DNA of 64,000 nt. Origin: Isochrysis galbana. Its lineage: Eukaryota > Haptophyta > Isochrysidales > Isochrysidaceae. Shown piece after piece: positions 1 through 10,400 of the stretch; the stretch's first letter is position 1, and every line of letters starts with the position of its first letter. A program made the position numbers and the translations under genes. A model generated the notes under the pieces. The model searched no databases. It worked only from the letters and a program-made list of their open reading frames with translations, and was not told the DNA's origin. The DNA lies in assembly GCA_018136815.1 (NCBI GenBank), contig CM030931.1, forward strand, positions 7,398,399 to 7,462,398, in the 5' to 3' direction.

Positions 1-260
1 GTACCTATCCGGCGGTGTGTTATGTGTTTAAAGTCCATGCATGAGTCCCTCGAGGTGATTGGTGAGGAGGTGTATATGCGGGCCATGTGTTTCCACGTGT
101 CTGAGTCGACCGGCAGTCTTTCGCTCCATCTTTGTGGCCCGTTTTGGTATCGCGGTTTGAAGCCTTGCTTCTGTAGGGCGGCGGTTAGGTGGCTTACTTG
201 GGTTTCGTCTAATGGCGTTGCCCAGTCTATTGAGTATTCTTCCGGTATCGGGAAGTCCAT
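1..260 (-). pseudogene. Open frame running off the left edge, possibly a LINE ORF2 fragment
   Basis: On the minus strand an open frame starts at an ATG at 260 and is still open at position 1, giving 86 residues. The translation begins MDFPIPEEYSIDW and later has TWKHMARIYTSSP followed by SRDSCMDFKHITHRR. The W-x-H / hydrophobic / D-x-x-x-F-K-x-x-H-R pattern resembles the linker between the endonuclease and reverse transcriptase of non-LTR retrotransposon ORF2 proteins. A real LINE lies elsewhere in this window, which makes this plausible, but no catalytic motif is visible here. Base use is not GC-extreme, unlike the host genes. It may equally be an exon of an unknown gene. Confidence 0.3.
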
Positions 261-619
261 TGTTCTGTTTCCTTTGTATCCGTCACCCGTTCTCCCGATG
301 AACCCGTTCCGGGCTCCCCGGATGAACCGTGCGCCGCGCTAGCCGCCGGTGCGCCTTCGCGACTCGTTCCTAAAGAGGAAACGAGCTTCGCTCCGACACG
401 CGCGCGCCCATCACTAAAACTCTAAAAATAGTACTTCTCGTATGGCGACTGGGAGAGTCGGGGGGTGCAGCTGTGGCCGCCAGAGTGAGGGACGATCTTG
501 GTCTTCAAGAAGTGGTACTCTTCTGGGGGGCTCCACAAGTCCACAAACCACAAACATCAAATGTTGTTGAACCATTTCCTAGTAGATGTGACACTACTCC
601 ACGCGTCACACTTTCCTCT
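261..619. other. Intergenic, no gene seen
   Basis: No supported coding sequence. At 331-352 there is a 22-bp string starting GCGCCGCGCTAGCC that recurs near 57490. This suggests both ends carry parts of a shared repeat. Confidence 0.4.
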
Positions 620-1543
620 CTAGCCTTCTAGACCGCTGCTAGACACAACTCTGGCAAGAGAAGTCAATCCTGCGTCAAGCAGATCTGCTGCGAGCATCGG
701 TCTGATCTCATCCCAGTCGCTTTCGCTGGAAACGACGGCATCTAACCGATCAAATGCGCGATTGCGCGCCCTCTCCAGCGCCGTTGGAGGCGGAAGTCCA
801 CGCTTCTCACTGCCCTTCGCCTCCACTTCACGCAACAGTGCACGTATATCGGACACATGACCAAGTTGCGCGACGCTTTGCACGTGGGGGATCGGCGCCC
901 CGATCGTCCAGAAGGGCATCTCAAGTGCGGAGATGGCAATATCACGAGCCTCGTCGAGGCGGCCAAGCCCATGCAATATGCTTGCCTGCGACCACAGGCA
1001 GCACCCCCAGTTTGGGTTACGTGCAGAGCCACGCTCTGCTGCGATAAGGCCTGCCGTCACCTCGCCCTTCGATACGCGCTCCCTCGCGAGCCGATCCCAG
1101 GCGTCTGCGAATGGACCGACGCGCAGCAGTAGGAATTGGTCGACAGAGAGCTTGCTTTGCGCGAAAGCCCCTCGTTCATAAGCGAGCCCTCCAGTTTCCA
1201 CAGCGGCGGCCGAGAAGAAAGAAACCAGCTCTTGCGCCTCGTCTCCTCCAGCGATATCTGCCTCGACGGCGGCGCGTCGAGCGACATGCGCAGGTGTGCC
1301 GAGAGGAAGGACGGAGTGCGCCCCTCGCCGCATCTGCACCAGCGCCGCTGGCTCACCCAGCGGCCACTCGAGAGAGCCGATCACGCAGCTGCCGTCGTCT
1401 GCTTCGGCGAGCGGCTGAGCCAGAGGGAGCAGCCCGCGAGAGGACGGTCGGGTGCACGACTCGCCAGCGAGGAAGCGGAGCGCCGCGCGCGTCAGACGCG
1501 CCGACGCCATCGAACTTCTCTGCCAGTACCTGAAGGAATACAT
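620..1543 (-). CDS. Conserved TPR-like organelle protein, single exon
   Basis: A 307-residue intronless frame. The best start is either the ATG at 1543 or the in-frame ATG at 1510 (MASARLTRAALRF), which begins a basic, hydroxylated, acid-poor leader typical of organelle targeting. The C-terminal half has helical-repeat character. The blocks SVDQFLLLRVGPFADAWDRL, ARNPNWGCCLWSQ and LGRLDEARDIAISALEMPFW match the general pattern of a plastid/organelle TPR-like family in plants and algae, in which residues around WG...SQ and R..ALE.P.W.. are conserved. I infer a scaffold or assembly role in the plastid or mitochondrion; no catalytic residues are seen. The gene stands alone, with the next supported gene more than 4 kb away. 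Recognition is from memory of the motif pattern, so the family is uncertain, but coding status is well supported by the long frame and conserved blocks. Confidence 0.65.
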   Translation of the reverse strand: MYSFRYWQRSSMASARLTRAALRFLAGESCTRPSSRGLLPLAQPLAEADDGSCVIGSLEWPLGEPAALVQMRRGAHSVLPLGTPAHVARRAAVEADIAGGDEAQELVSFFSAAAVETGGLAYERGAFAQSKLSVDQFLLLRVGPFADAWDRLARERVSKGEVTAGLIAAERGSARNPNWGCCLWSQASILHGLGRLDEARDIAISALEMPFWTIGAPIPHVQSVAQLGHVSDIRALLREVEAKGSEKRGLPPPTALERARNRAFDRLDAVVSSESDWDEIRPMLAADLLDAGLTSLARVVSSSGLEG

Positions 1544-2026
1544 ATCATCACATCATCACAGTAATGTTTGGTTTCACAGTACCCGAGCGTCTCTTGTCCC
1601 TTGTCCAGATCTCCCCCCCCTGTCAGAGTTTTCTTGTTGTCCTAGTTTAATCCTAGTGCTGAGGGGCACCTTCCCGGTGGCGGTTCAGTAAGGAGATAAC
1701 TCGTCGCCCACTTGCGCTTCGTGACGATTTGCACGCCGTAGTTCCAACCGGAGAGATCCCAGCACATCCTCACGGTCACGGTCATCGGTCATAGTCTCCT
1801 TGTTGCTCCCACCGAGTTCTCGGACTGCTGAGCGCTGAGCCTCGACGCTCTGCCACCTTGGGTCGCCGCCCTTTCTGGGGGAGGTCAAGAGGCCGCTGTG
1901 GTGTCTCATCGTAGTTGAGAACGCGTCGTGGACCCGATATCACCTGTGTGCGCCAATAACAAAGAGGGAATATAATATTGAATATACGCAGAGTATGCTC
2001 AGCGCGCAGCGCGGTGCGACGGAGCA
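1544..2026. other. Intergenic
   Basis: No supported gene. A segment at 1620-1690 (GTCAGAGTTTT followed by a TTGTTGT stretch and a TAGTGCTG motif) is repeated at 17066-17130, so it is part of a dispersed repeat. Confidence 0.35.
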
Positions 2027-2617
2027 TTGTACAAGGCAGTGCCGCTCGACCTTTGTCTCAGGGTCCATGATGCCAGCGCCGTAAACCCAAAATGCACACG
2101 TCGTCGCTCTCAACGTTCTCATCAAAAGCGCCATCCTATACTCGATGACCCCGACCATGACATGGAGCAGGTGTTCGAGGCAAAGAAGCAGGAGTTGCTC
2201 CAACGTTTCCCCATGGCTCACCCCAGGGTACAACGGTTCCTCTCGCTTATCCAGAAAGCTTCCCCCCATTCTTGCCCAATCGTAAACCAGCTGCAATTCA
2301 TCGTCGCAGCAATCGAATGCCAACCAGATGTGCGCTTTCAATCAAGTAGCCTCCCACTGCCACTGGTCATGGAAGCTATTCTCATGGTCGTGCTTTCCAA
2401 TCTACTCGGCAACTGCCCCCCGTCGTCTCGCTTGCGCCCCATGTGGCATTGGACTGGGCAAGCGTCGAAAGTGAACATTTTGAGCATCGGCCTTCCGAAA
2501 CCTGAACGGGAGAGCATCGCGAACTTGTTCCGACAGCTGGGCCTAGACCTCGTGGAGGAGAAGCCCGAAGCCGCCCTGGGCAAGGGACTGAAGACTGAAG
2601 TGCGCGGCGCGATGTGA
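2027..2617 (+). CDS. Hypothetical protein, 196 residues
   Basis: An intact frame from ATG 2027 to TGA. I do not recognise the family. The central part (HDMEQVFEAKKQELLQRF, then VQRFLSLIQKA) looks helical and the C-terminus (PERESIANLFRQLGLDLVEE) is amphipathic with reasonable codon use. This argues for a real or recently dead coding exon rather than a chance frame. There is no GA/CT-rich leader of the kind seen before the confident genes here. It could be an exon of a larger gene or a transposon-derived piece. The 54-bp conserved motif lies 175 bp downstream. Confidence 0.3.
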   Translation: MYKAVPLDLCLRVHDASAVNPKCTRRRSQRSHQKRHPILDDPDHDMEQVFEAKKQELLQRFPMAHPRVQRFLSLIQKASPHSCPIVNQLQFIVAAIECQPDVRFQSSSLPLPLVMEAILMVVLSNLLGNCPPSSRLRPMWHWTGQASKVNILSIGLPKPERESIANLFRQLGLDLVEEKPEAALGKGLKTEVRGAM

Positions 2618-2791
2618 GCTAGTTGCGTTCTGAAAGCGCGGTTCCGTGACACAAAGGTAGACATCACGTGACATGGTAGTAGAGAATTTACAGCGGATGT
2701 GATGTTGCTCCACGTGCTCTGATATCCATTGTATTATGGCTATTATTGCCACGTTACGGGTAAAAAACCTTTCGCACACATCCATGACTAT

Positions 2792-2841
2792 GGACATTTG
2801 ATGGCTCCATTCGATTTGTCCCATAATTGACGGAACGACCC
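2792..2841 (+). repeat. 54-bp conserved motif, copy 1
   Basis: Begins GGACATTTGATGGCTCC and ends AATTGACGGAACGAC. It matches three other copies in this window (10347, 18774, 26400). This copy is the most diverged and has lost part of the internal GGACAT/ATGTCC inverted repeat. Confidence 0.7.
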
Positions 2842-3083
2842 CTCCTCGTACGTCAATCTTCAGCCCGCGTGCGCGCCACCACGGGCGGTAGATCCGTTGG
2901 AAGAAGCGGTGCGCCAGATCAATCACCTCCGTGATTGAGGAGATCGAGCTCGGGTTTGGTGAGGGTGATGCTCCCCAAACCATACTTCTTGCTCTTGTTG
3001 AAAGCGGCACGCGCGCGAAGCATCTCCCTGATCTTGATTGACCGAGATGCCATGGCTAAACCCTTTGATGTTGGATATGTGAT

Positions 3084-3962
3084 TAGGCTGGGGTCAGGAT
3101 TTCGAAAATTTCTTTCGAAATTTGGGGGGGGTTCGCCGGGGGAAATTTCGTTCGAAATTTCTCGAAATTTGGGGGGTCGGGGGACTAAAGATGCGATACC
3201 AAGGGGGGGGGGCCGGGGGGGAGCGGGGGGGGGAGGGGGAGCGCGCGAACCCGTGGCGCGAAATCAGAGCGCTCCCCTTGCCCCTCCGCCCAGAGACCCC
3301 TCCCCCCCTCCCCCTCAAGATGGAGCGGGAACAGAGGCAGAGGCAGAGGCGCGCTGCCCACTCGCCGGGGGACACAACGGCAGCGCCATTCGTTGATTTG
3401 TTGTATGGACCTCGGCTCGCCTCAGTGTCGAGTGGGCACAAGTGCTGGCGCAAGCGAGGCCTGAAGCGAGCGAGGCCGAAGCGAGCGAGGCCGATGAGGA
3501 GGGGGGGGAGCCCCAAATTCTGCCTCGTGTGAGCGTGTCTTTTCCGTTTTGAAGTGCATGTTTGGTGACAACCAGATGCAGACCTATTCCGATCAGTTGG
3601 AGTGCGGCTTGATGTTACGTTACAACAAGCGCGAGTGAATGAGTGAGTGAGTGAGCAAGGTCTAAAGCATCATTGATCATTATCTTATGATTCTCTTTGG
3701 TAAGGGTTGTAGGTTGTTCATAGAATACTATAGACTATCTATAGATAGCAATGGATAGATGATAGATATCAGGGCGGAGGATGCGTGGTGCGTGGACCAG
3801 CTAGCGGGTGCGCCGCGAAACGCGCGTGAGCCTATTAAAAATCTAGTGTCGCCACGCGAAATCTCGAAATTTCATCGAAATTTGGGGGTGTGGGCTCGAA
3901 ATCTGAACGAAATCTCAAACGAAATTTGGGCGAGTTGAAAACGAAATCCTGACCCCAGCCTA
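3084..3962. mobile_element. hAT-like MITE, 879 bp, with perfect TIRs and 8-bp target duplication
   Basis: The two ends are perfect 21-bp inverted repeats (3084-3104 and 3942-3962, outer part TAGGCTGGGGTCAGG). They are flanked by an exact 8-bp direct duplication TATGTGAT at 3076-3083 and 3963-3970. Subterminal regions repeat the motif CGAAATTTGGGG many times in both orientations, as is usual for hAT elements. The interior is GC-rich and has no transposase frame, so the element is non-autonomous. An 8-bp duplication and a TAGG-type terminus are diagnostic for the hAT superfamily. Confidence 0.92.
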
Positions 3963-3970
3963 TATGTGAT

Positions 3971-5850
3971 CAAGTATGGGGGAGCGTCAATCTCTTACCA
4001 ATCACCAATCCAAGAAGCTCAAACTCGTCGCACAATCATTCATCAGCTGAAGCTGAGACCGCCATCTATGCTCTTTCAGCGCATCATCGTCGTAACTTAC
4101 CGTAACCTATTGAATGAAGATGCCTAATTATTCAGCGATGTCGCTGTGGGGGAGTGTTTCATCCTAAGTCGTGTATTGTTGTAGATATCTCAGTTCTACT
4201 GTGCGTGTGGCAACGTGCAACATCGGCCTTGTCTAGAGCCACTGAACCGCCGTCACGAGTGCTAGCCGCACGATGTTCTCATTGATCTGCACAACACTGT
4301 TATCTATTCACGGACCACCATAAGCGTGGATCAAACACTCCCTAGCACCTGGCACCCCTTAGGCGGTGCCACAGGCTTCTTTGCGGCCGCAGGAGCCATC
4401 GGCGCCGGCGCGTGCTGGGTGCGAAGCTCTGCTCGCTGCGAATCAGAAGAGAGCCGGACGAAGTCCCTCCTCATGCGCGCGAATGTTGGCGAGGGGGGTA
4501 CATTCTGCGCACCGGAGGGAGATTAATGGGGAAAAGAGGCAAGTTCGAGCTGGAGCTGGTTGGTACAAAATGAAGGTAACCGACCTCCTCTCTCTCCTCT
4601 CTCTCTCCTCTCTTCTCTCTCTTCTCTAGATAGAGGGAGGGGGGCGGGGGGGGGGCAATGTCGACAAGGTCGTTATATTCATATAGACAGGGAGTTCACA
4701 TAATTGTCCACGAGGGCGGGACCCGTTTTGCATGTGAACAAACGCAATCATCTTGTCCACGATGGTCTGGTGTGCAGCGTAGAAGGAGGAGCGGAGACAA
4801 CGAGAAGAACGCCCGAGGCGACGTACAGACTCCGAGATGATGGGTGTGGTCCCCCCCCCAGCGGCGGTGAGAGCGTTGGAACGCTGAAACGAAGAGTGTG
4901 CCGGGGGGGGGGGGGGGGGGGGGGAGGGCCCCCCACCTCTGTGCCTCCCCTCTCTGTGCCGGGCTTCTGTGCCCAAAGAGTAGAGTAGAGTAGTATCTCG
5001 TCAGATCTGGGCCAATCAGAGGGAGAGGAGAGAGGAAGATCGACGAACATGGAAGGCGAGAGAGCGACTTCTGGGCCTCTCTGTCCCGCGGGAGGGGGGG
5101 GGGGGAGGGGGGGCGAGGCTATTTTGGGGATGTTCTTCCCTCGAGTCGAGAGACAACGAAACAACAGGGGACCGCGGAGAGGCGGGAGGTGGGGGGGGCG
5201 GGGGGGGGGGGGGGGGGGGGCGGGGGGGGGAGAGGGCGGGGCGGGGGGGGGGGGGGCAAGGGGCGCGGGCTTCAGTGTCGCGCCAGAGCAACGTGTGCTG
5301 GTTAGAAGAGAAAATGGCCCGTTTAAGAGAAGGAGGGGGAGGACGACTCGAGGGGATTGGGAAGGGGTGGCGGGAGGGGGGTCGCCGCGAGTGTGTGTGG
5401 ATGAGCGGCACGGCGCTGCCTCCGCTCGTGGGGTCCGAGGCCGACGAGCTTATGGGCAAGACCAAGCGTGTTGACGCAGGCGGCACCGGGCTCACCCCGT
5501 CGGCCATCTTGCGCCTCGGGTCTTCCCAGCACGCCTCTCCCGCCTTCCGCTCATGCTCCACCTCTCTCGCCAGGAGAGAGTCCGACCTCTCCAACGCGGC
5601 AAAGCAAGAGAATGAGGCGACAGCGCACCTCTTCATGCGGCCGAGGAGGAGGACGGGCGCGCCGCCCGCACCACCAGACATCATTGCCGCGCACGCACAT
5701 GCGCACGCCTCCGCGGCCGGCTCGCCTGCCGTGCATCGCTCGCCGCTGTCCTCGCCCGAGGCGGACAGCTTACCGTCCACAGAGCACACCACAAGGCGCA
5801 TATCACGCTACAGCCGCGAGGGAGTGCGACCGCCCCGCGTCCACCCGGAC
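3971..5850. promoter_or_regulatory. Long upstream region of the kinase gene with CT repeat and G-tracts
   Basis: No confident gene. A TC/CTC microsatellite lies at 4584-4627. Long G-runs occur at 4903-4925, 5089-5112 and 5186-5255 and could form G-quadruplexes on the kinase coding strand. The reading frame of the kinase is open upstream to 5275 with further ATGs (for example 5314 and 5401), so part of this stretch may be coding or 5' UTR. At 4565-4590 there is a variant of a 25-bp string (GGTACAAAATGAAGG...) also present at 10765 and 26384. Confidence 0.4.
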
Positions 5851-8420
5851 ATGGCGGCCGCATACACCTTCATTTCTGTCCTTGGCGCTGGCTCTTTTGG
5901 CACCGTGTGGGCCGCGCGGCAGAAGGAGACGGGCACCCTTGCAGCCATCAAGATCGTGGACAGAACCAGCCACTCGGATGGAGAGTTCCGGCTAGAGCCG
6001 GCGGAGGCGGAGATACTGAAGCGGTGCACGCACCACGAGAACATCGTCAAGCTACTCGACTATTACGCCTCAGACACCAGCGTCTACCTCGCCATGGAAC
6101 TCGTGGATGGCGGCAACGTGCAGGAGCGCCTCGACGAGAATGGGCCGTACGGGGAAGCTGACGGGGCTCGCATCTTTGGGCAGGCAAGTTCAGCCCGTCG
6201 TGCCGCCAAACCGCCCAGCTCCCTTCTTTGTTGCAACTTGCCGGTGCCAGTCGTGGGCCGATGCACTCGCTGCACTCCGCCTTGTGGCGACGCCCTCCCC
6301 CCTCCCAGATAGTGTCTGCGGTGCACCACCTGCATGAGCAGTCCATAACACACCGTGACATCAAGCCCGAGAACATCCTTTTTACGCACCGCGGGGCAGA
6401 CGCCGCAGTCAAGCTGACGGACTTTGGTCTCTCCACTATGAAAACGGGGCGCCTGACTGCCAAATGTGGCACACCATCCTACTGCGCCCCCGAGTTGCTC
6501 TCTGGCATTGGATACGGACGAGAGGTCGATTTGTGGGCACTTGGCGTAGTGGCCTACGTGCTGATGGTGGGCGACTTGCCCTTCACCGGCCACGATCGGA
6601 ATGCGCTCTTCAAGTCGATCCAAATAGGACACTACAGCTATCCGGAAGGGTGAGGCGCGGCTGGCTCCCACGTGCACTCACTGGGCTTGAGAATCGGCAG
6701 TTTGGCTCGGCTGAGACATGCCACCAAGGGCGCACCTTGGCCAAGTCAGCTTGGGCCTTCATGTCTGGCCCTCGGCGCCACGCCATCGTCAGCAGAATCC
6801 GTTTGTCTGGCTTCTGATGCACCTACACCCTTGTTGCGATTCAGATGTGAAGTCTCCTCGCTCGCACGCGACATCATCTCGCGCCTCCTCAGGTTGTCTC
6901 CAATCGACCGTTATTCCACGCATGAGACACTCCAGCACCCATGGCTGAATGGTGGCGGAGTCAACGTCACTGATGGGCGAGAGGAGGCCACGCTTGCAGG
7001 CGGCGTGGCGGGCGTGGTTGAGGCTCCGCTCGATACGGTCATAGAAATGATGCGCCGCTTTAACGCCCAGGAGCGATGGCGGCGTGCGGCACTCGCCGTC
7101 CTTGCAGTCGTTCGTCTACGCCGCCACGGGGCAGCGGTCGCGAGGGCTCGTCAGCCCGATCTAGGTGAGACCTCTACGAGTTCCGTTGAGACCTGGGCGG
7201 AATGGCGCTGGCAAGAGAATAGCAAGGGCTATGACAGCTTGAGTGAGTGCAGCTCTGGGGCAAGCACGTCGCCGCATCGAGCATCCTTTCGGAGGATGCC
7301 ATCTCAGGCGGAATCGTCGGCATCAACGTCTCGCTGCTCGCAGTCGAACCTCTTGGCTCGCGACAGTAGCCACAGCAGCTCGCGCAGTGCAACTCCCGTC
7401 GAAAGTAGCGGTCGGATTGCGGCTGGCAGGCGCCGGCATTCAGAAGGGGCACTGCCCTCACCATGGCCGGGAGCTAGTGCTAAGCCTCCACCGGCTCGCA
7501 GACCGAGCATTGTGGCGCGGCTATCTACAGGGCACACAAATGCTGGTCAGGTGCACGAGGATATCACCGGCGAGCTGCGCTCGCGGGTATTTGATGCTCG
7601 CCTGTTGGGGGGCGGGTCGCCGCTAACCACGTCACCCGATCGGCAGCACGTCAGGAGCTTAGACTGTCGTCGAAAGGCAATCTCGGCGGAGGGTCAGCTT
7701 ACCGGTGGTCTCGAGGATGGGGTTGGCGGCTCAATGGCTAGTGATGAAAGCTCGCCCTACTTGGTTCGCAACTCAACGCAGTCTAAATCAGGGAAGCGGT
7801 TATCCTTTTCCAATGCCATAACGGCTCCGGTAAGGCCAGTGCGCAACCCCTCATCCGGCTCGCGTAAGTCTCTGATGCCGCGCCCGTCCCCGGTGAACTC
7901 GCGAACTCCCTCTGCCGGCTCATACCGGACGACAAGTCGGGATAGTACGCCTGCGTCCGTCTCTGGGGACAGTATCCACGTAGTAGAAGACACAGCACAC
8001 GGAGAGGATACGGGACTGTGGTCGCCTGTGGAGGGCGGTTGTCTTTCGCGCAATGCGACCTCGCCTGCTCTTGGCCGCCTTTCTCGCACCCAATGTTCCA
8101 CGGAATCGACCCCTGGAAGATCTGGTAGAAGCTCTCCGAAATGGTGCTCCGAAAGCCGCGCGATCTCGCAGCCCGGCAGCGATCACCCAGTGAATGCGCA
8201 TGCACACATGGACCTCTCCGGTACGACTGCGGAACGGCCACCCCGTTTGTCACGGGCCACTACTGGTAGAAGTGGCACTGGGCTCCTCGGTCCAGGAAGT
8301 GCAGCGCTCATGCGTGCAGAATCATCTGTGAGCGCAGCGACTCGGGCAATGGGATCGGCGGAGACATCATCGTCCACGAGCCATTCGCACGCGACTGGAC
8401 CTCGAGGCTCTCATTACTAA
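5851..8420 (+). CDS. CAMK/SnRK-type Ser/Thr protein kinase with long Ser-rich tail, 3 exons
   Basis: Exons 5851-6183, 6309-6649 and 6845-8420 join in phase to 749 residues. The ATG at 5851 sits just before the kinase domain (YTFISVLGAGSFG, glycine loop). Other landmarks: LAAIKIVD (ATP-binding Lys), THRDIKPEN (catalytic loop), LTDFGLS (Mg-binding DFG), CGTPSYCAPELL (activation segment/APE) and the late-domain Arg in SPIDRYST followed by HPWLN. All catalytic residues are present, so it should phosphorylate Ser/Thr. After the domain, a basic helix FNAQERWRRAALAVLAVVRLRR may bind calmodulin or act as an IQ-like segment. The remaining roughly 400 residues are disordered and Ser-rich. Intron 1 uses a GC donor (GCAAGT...CAG); intron 2 is GTGAGG...CAG. 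The same frame is open to 5275, so a longer N-terminus is possible. Confidence 0.88.
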
Positions 8421-8647
8421 TGACGGGCACCTTTAGAACGGCGGGCCTTTGGTGAGCGTCGCGTTAATCGCGCGTGTCTCCGTTAATTGTGAATCCGTTT
8501 TCTGGTTCATGCATCCTTTCGCGGAGGCGAGCGCTTGCTTATGTCAACAACGCGTGTGTGCGCCATCCTTTGCTCATCTATCCTGCTTCCGTTTCGATTC
8601 TTGGTTGTACAGTGGACTCGTTGTAACTCGTCCGTTCACTGCCTTTT

Positions 8648-8680
8648 CATATCAGGCTCTTTCTCATCGAGCCTGATATG
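8648..8680 (+). promoter_or_regulatory. Perfect 12-bp stem, 9-nt loop hairpin in the kinase 3' region
   Basis: CATATCAGGCTC and its exact reverse complement GAGCCTGATATG are separated by 9 nt, about 230 bp after the kinase stop codon. It is probably in the 3' UTR. It could be an RNA stability or 3'-end element, or the scar of an excised element. Confidence 0.45.
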
Positions 8681-9021
8681 TGATTTCCGTAACCCCGTGT
8701 CTGTGCTACTACTAATAAAATTAGCTGTACTACTAGTATTTCTATTTTTTATTCGGAAGATATTCGGCGGAGTGAGATTGAGGGGAAATTCCACTCACAC
8801 ACACAGCTACCAAGCCGACTTCGCAATGGAGACCTCCACTGCATGAACTTGAACTTGTGCCAAGCGGAAGAGGCTGATCTACCGCACGCAAGTTCGCGCA
8901 CGGAACTCCCAAGTTACAAGTTACAAAATGTTGTATAAGCCGCTTTATGGCGGACAAACAGTGCTTCTTAAGTACTACCTCTACCTCCGTTTCAAAACTG
9001 AAACCTTTGGCTCCCTGCTAG
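8681..9021. other. Intergenic
   Basis: AT-richer than its surroundings (for example a TACTACTAATAAAATTAG stretch). No gene is seen. Confidence 0.35.
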
Positions 9022-9257
9022 CTATCGCCCTGGCACCATCATGGTGACCTGGGCGGCCGAGAGGAGAGAGAGCGACGCCATCGCTCGCGCTCTCTCCAGA
9101 ACTGAACCGGATAAAATTCCTCTTACAATTCTCTCACACCACTATCACACGCACATTCACGGTAACACGTAGATAACTAACGTAACGGGATACGCGCAAA
9201 AGGGGGAGTGAAAGAGAAAAGAAGAGAGGAGGCCGTCGCCTCTCCTCACGTGAAGGG
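9022..9257 (+). repeat. Dispersed repeat of about 240 bp, copy 1
   Basis: From TATCGCCCTGGCACCATCAT to CCTCTCCTCACGTGAAG this stretch closely matches 55845-56097 in the same orientation with only scattered differences. The function is unknown. It contains no long frame conserved between the copies. Confidence 0.8.
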
Positions 9258-9620
9258 AGAGAGAAGAGAGGGAAACCCCACAGGGATATCTCAGGATATT
9301 TCAGGATATAAGTAGGATATTTCAGGATATAAGTAGGATATTTGGGCTGCTCATGGAGGGAATGTAAAAACAAAACTCCCTGTACAACAAGAAACCCTTA
9401 TTTCAGAGAGCGCGTGCCCCGTGCCCACTGAAAGTGCTCGTGAAGAAGGCGCTGCCACTCGACTTGGTGGATGATCGCCTCTTTCGCGAGGCGATCGCTA
9501 AAGTCGCGTTCCGTCAAAAGAGGACCACAATCTGTTTTCTTTTAGTTATGAACAATATTGGTACAAAACAAGGCTGTGTATAGAAACTTTTTTTAAAATA
9601 AAGTCGCCGTATACGAGATG
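9258..9620. repeat. Small tandem repeat and spacer
   Basis: A 22-bp unit (GGATATTTCAGGATATAAGT) is repeated in tandem at about 9286-9345. The rest shows nothing recognisable. Confidence 0.5.
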
Positions 9621-10205
9621 TTTCGTTTACGCAGCACATGTGATTACTTGCAATCATTGAGCACGCCGTGCGTATGGGCGCCGTGCGTGCGCATAGAAAC
9701 TTTTTTCCCTAAGGCCCACATTAACGTAAAGTAGCCATATACGAGACGTTTCGTTTGCGCAGCACGTGTGATTGCTTGCAATCATTGTGCACGCCGTGCG
9801 TATGCACATCGGCTTCCCCCCCGCGGGGCGCCGTGCGTGCGCATAGCAACTTCCAGGAAGGTGCACGCCGTGCGTTCACTCTTTCCGCGGGGGGACTCTG
9901 GGCGCGGAGGACGGGCGGAACAAAGTGTGATTGCGTTTCGTTTACGCAGCACATGTGATTACTTGCAATCATTGAGCACGCCGTGCGTATGCGCATCGAC
10001 TTCCCCCTCGCGAGGGCGCCGTGCGTGCGCATAGAAACTTTTTTCCCTAAGGCCCACATTAACGTAAAGTAGCCATATACGAGATGTTTCGTTTGCGCAG
10101 CACGTGTGATTGCTTGCAATCATTGTGCACGCCGTGCGTATGCACATCGACTTCCCCCCCCGCGGGGCGCCGTGCGTGCGCATAGCAACTTCCAGGAAGG
10201 TGCAC
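9621..10205. repeat. Higher-order tandem repeat, two macro-units of about 315 bp
   Basis: Each macro-unit contains two related half-units starting TTTCGTTTACGCAGCAC or TTTCGTTTGCGCAGCAC. Each half-unit is followed by TGCAATCATTG, then by GCACGCCGTGCGTATG, then by GCGCCGTGCGTGCGCATAG. The first half-unit begins at 9621 and recurs at 9936. The second begins near 9745 and recurs near 10083. Many short palindromes (GCACGCCGTGCG type) are embedded. All frames across it are repeat shadows. Confidence 0.85.
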
Positions 10206-10211
10206 CCCATT

Positions 10212-10318
10212 TGTTTTGTGCGTTAACATCTGACACATCTGTCAGCGTGGCTACAAGTTGGATGTCACCATTCCTTGCTGCATGGTGCAGCGGCGTGTTA
10301 AATTTAATGTTAAACAAC
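10212..10318 (-). pseudogene. Ankyrin-repeat gene remnant
   Basis: On the minus strand the translation contains FNTPLHHAARNGDIQLVATL followed by TDVSDVNAQNKWG, one almost canonical ankyrin repeat (TPLHHAA..G....V..L....DVNAQN..G). The frame then runs directly into the tandem repeat at 9621-10205, so only about 35 residues of the original gene survive. Confidence 0.6.
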
Positions 10319-10346
10319 TAATGTTAAACAACTACAATACAACTGT

Positions 10347-10400
10347 GGACATTTGATCGCTCAATTCGACTGATGTCCCACTATTGACGGAACGACACCT
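10347..10400 (+). repeat. 54-bp conserved motif, copy 2
   Basis: GGACATTTGATCGCTCAATT, then CGACTGATGTCCCACTATTG, then ACGGAACGACACCT. GGACAT and ATGTCC near the two ends form a short inverted repeat. The 14 bp before it (TACAACTGT...) are shared with copy 3. It directly precedes a hAT transposase fragment. Confidence 0.85.

Noticed and set aside
3094..3532. Long overlapping Pro/Arg-rich frames on both strands
   Set aside because: They lie wholly inside the hAT MITE, are low-complexity and GC-driven, and have no homologue-like motif.
5016..5801. 261-residue minus-strand frame opposite the kinase upstream region
   Set aside because: Its Pro-runs come from G-tracts on the other strand; the plus strand leads into a real kinase.
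9286..9345. CRISPR-like array
   Set aside because: Repeats are contiguous without spacers, and the genome is eukaryotic.
9654..10210. Repetitive Cys/His-rich peptide frames
   Set aside because: They are translations of the tandem repeat; the period is not kept in frame.
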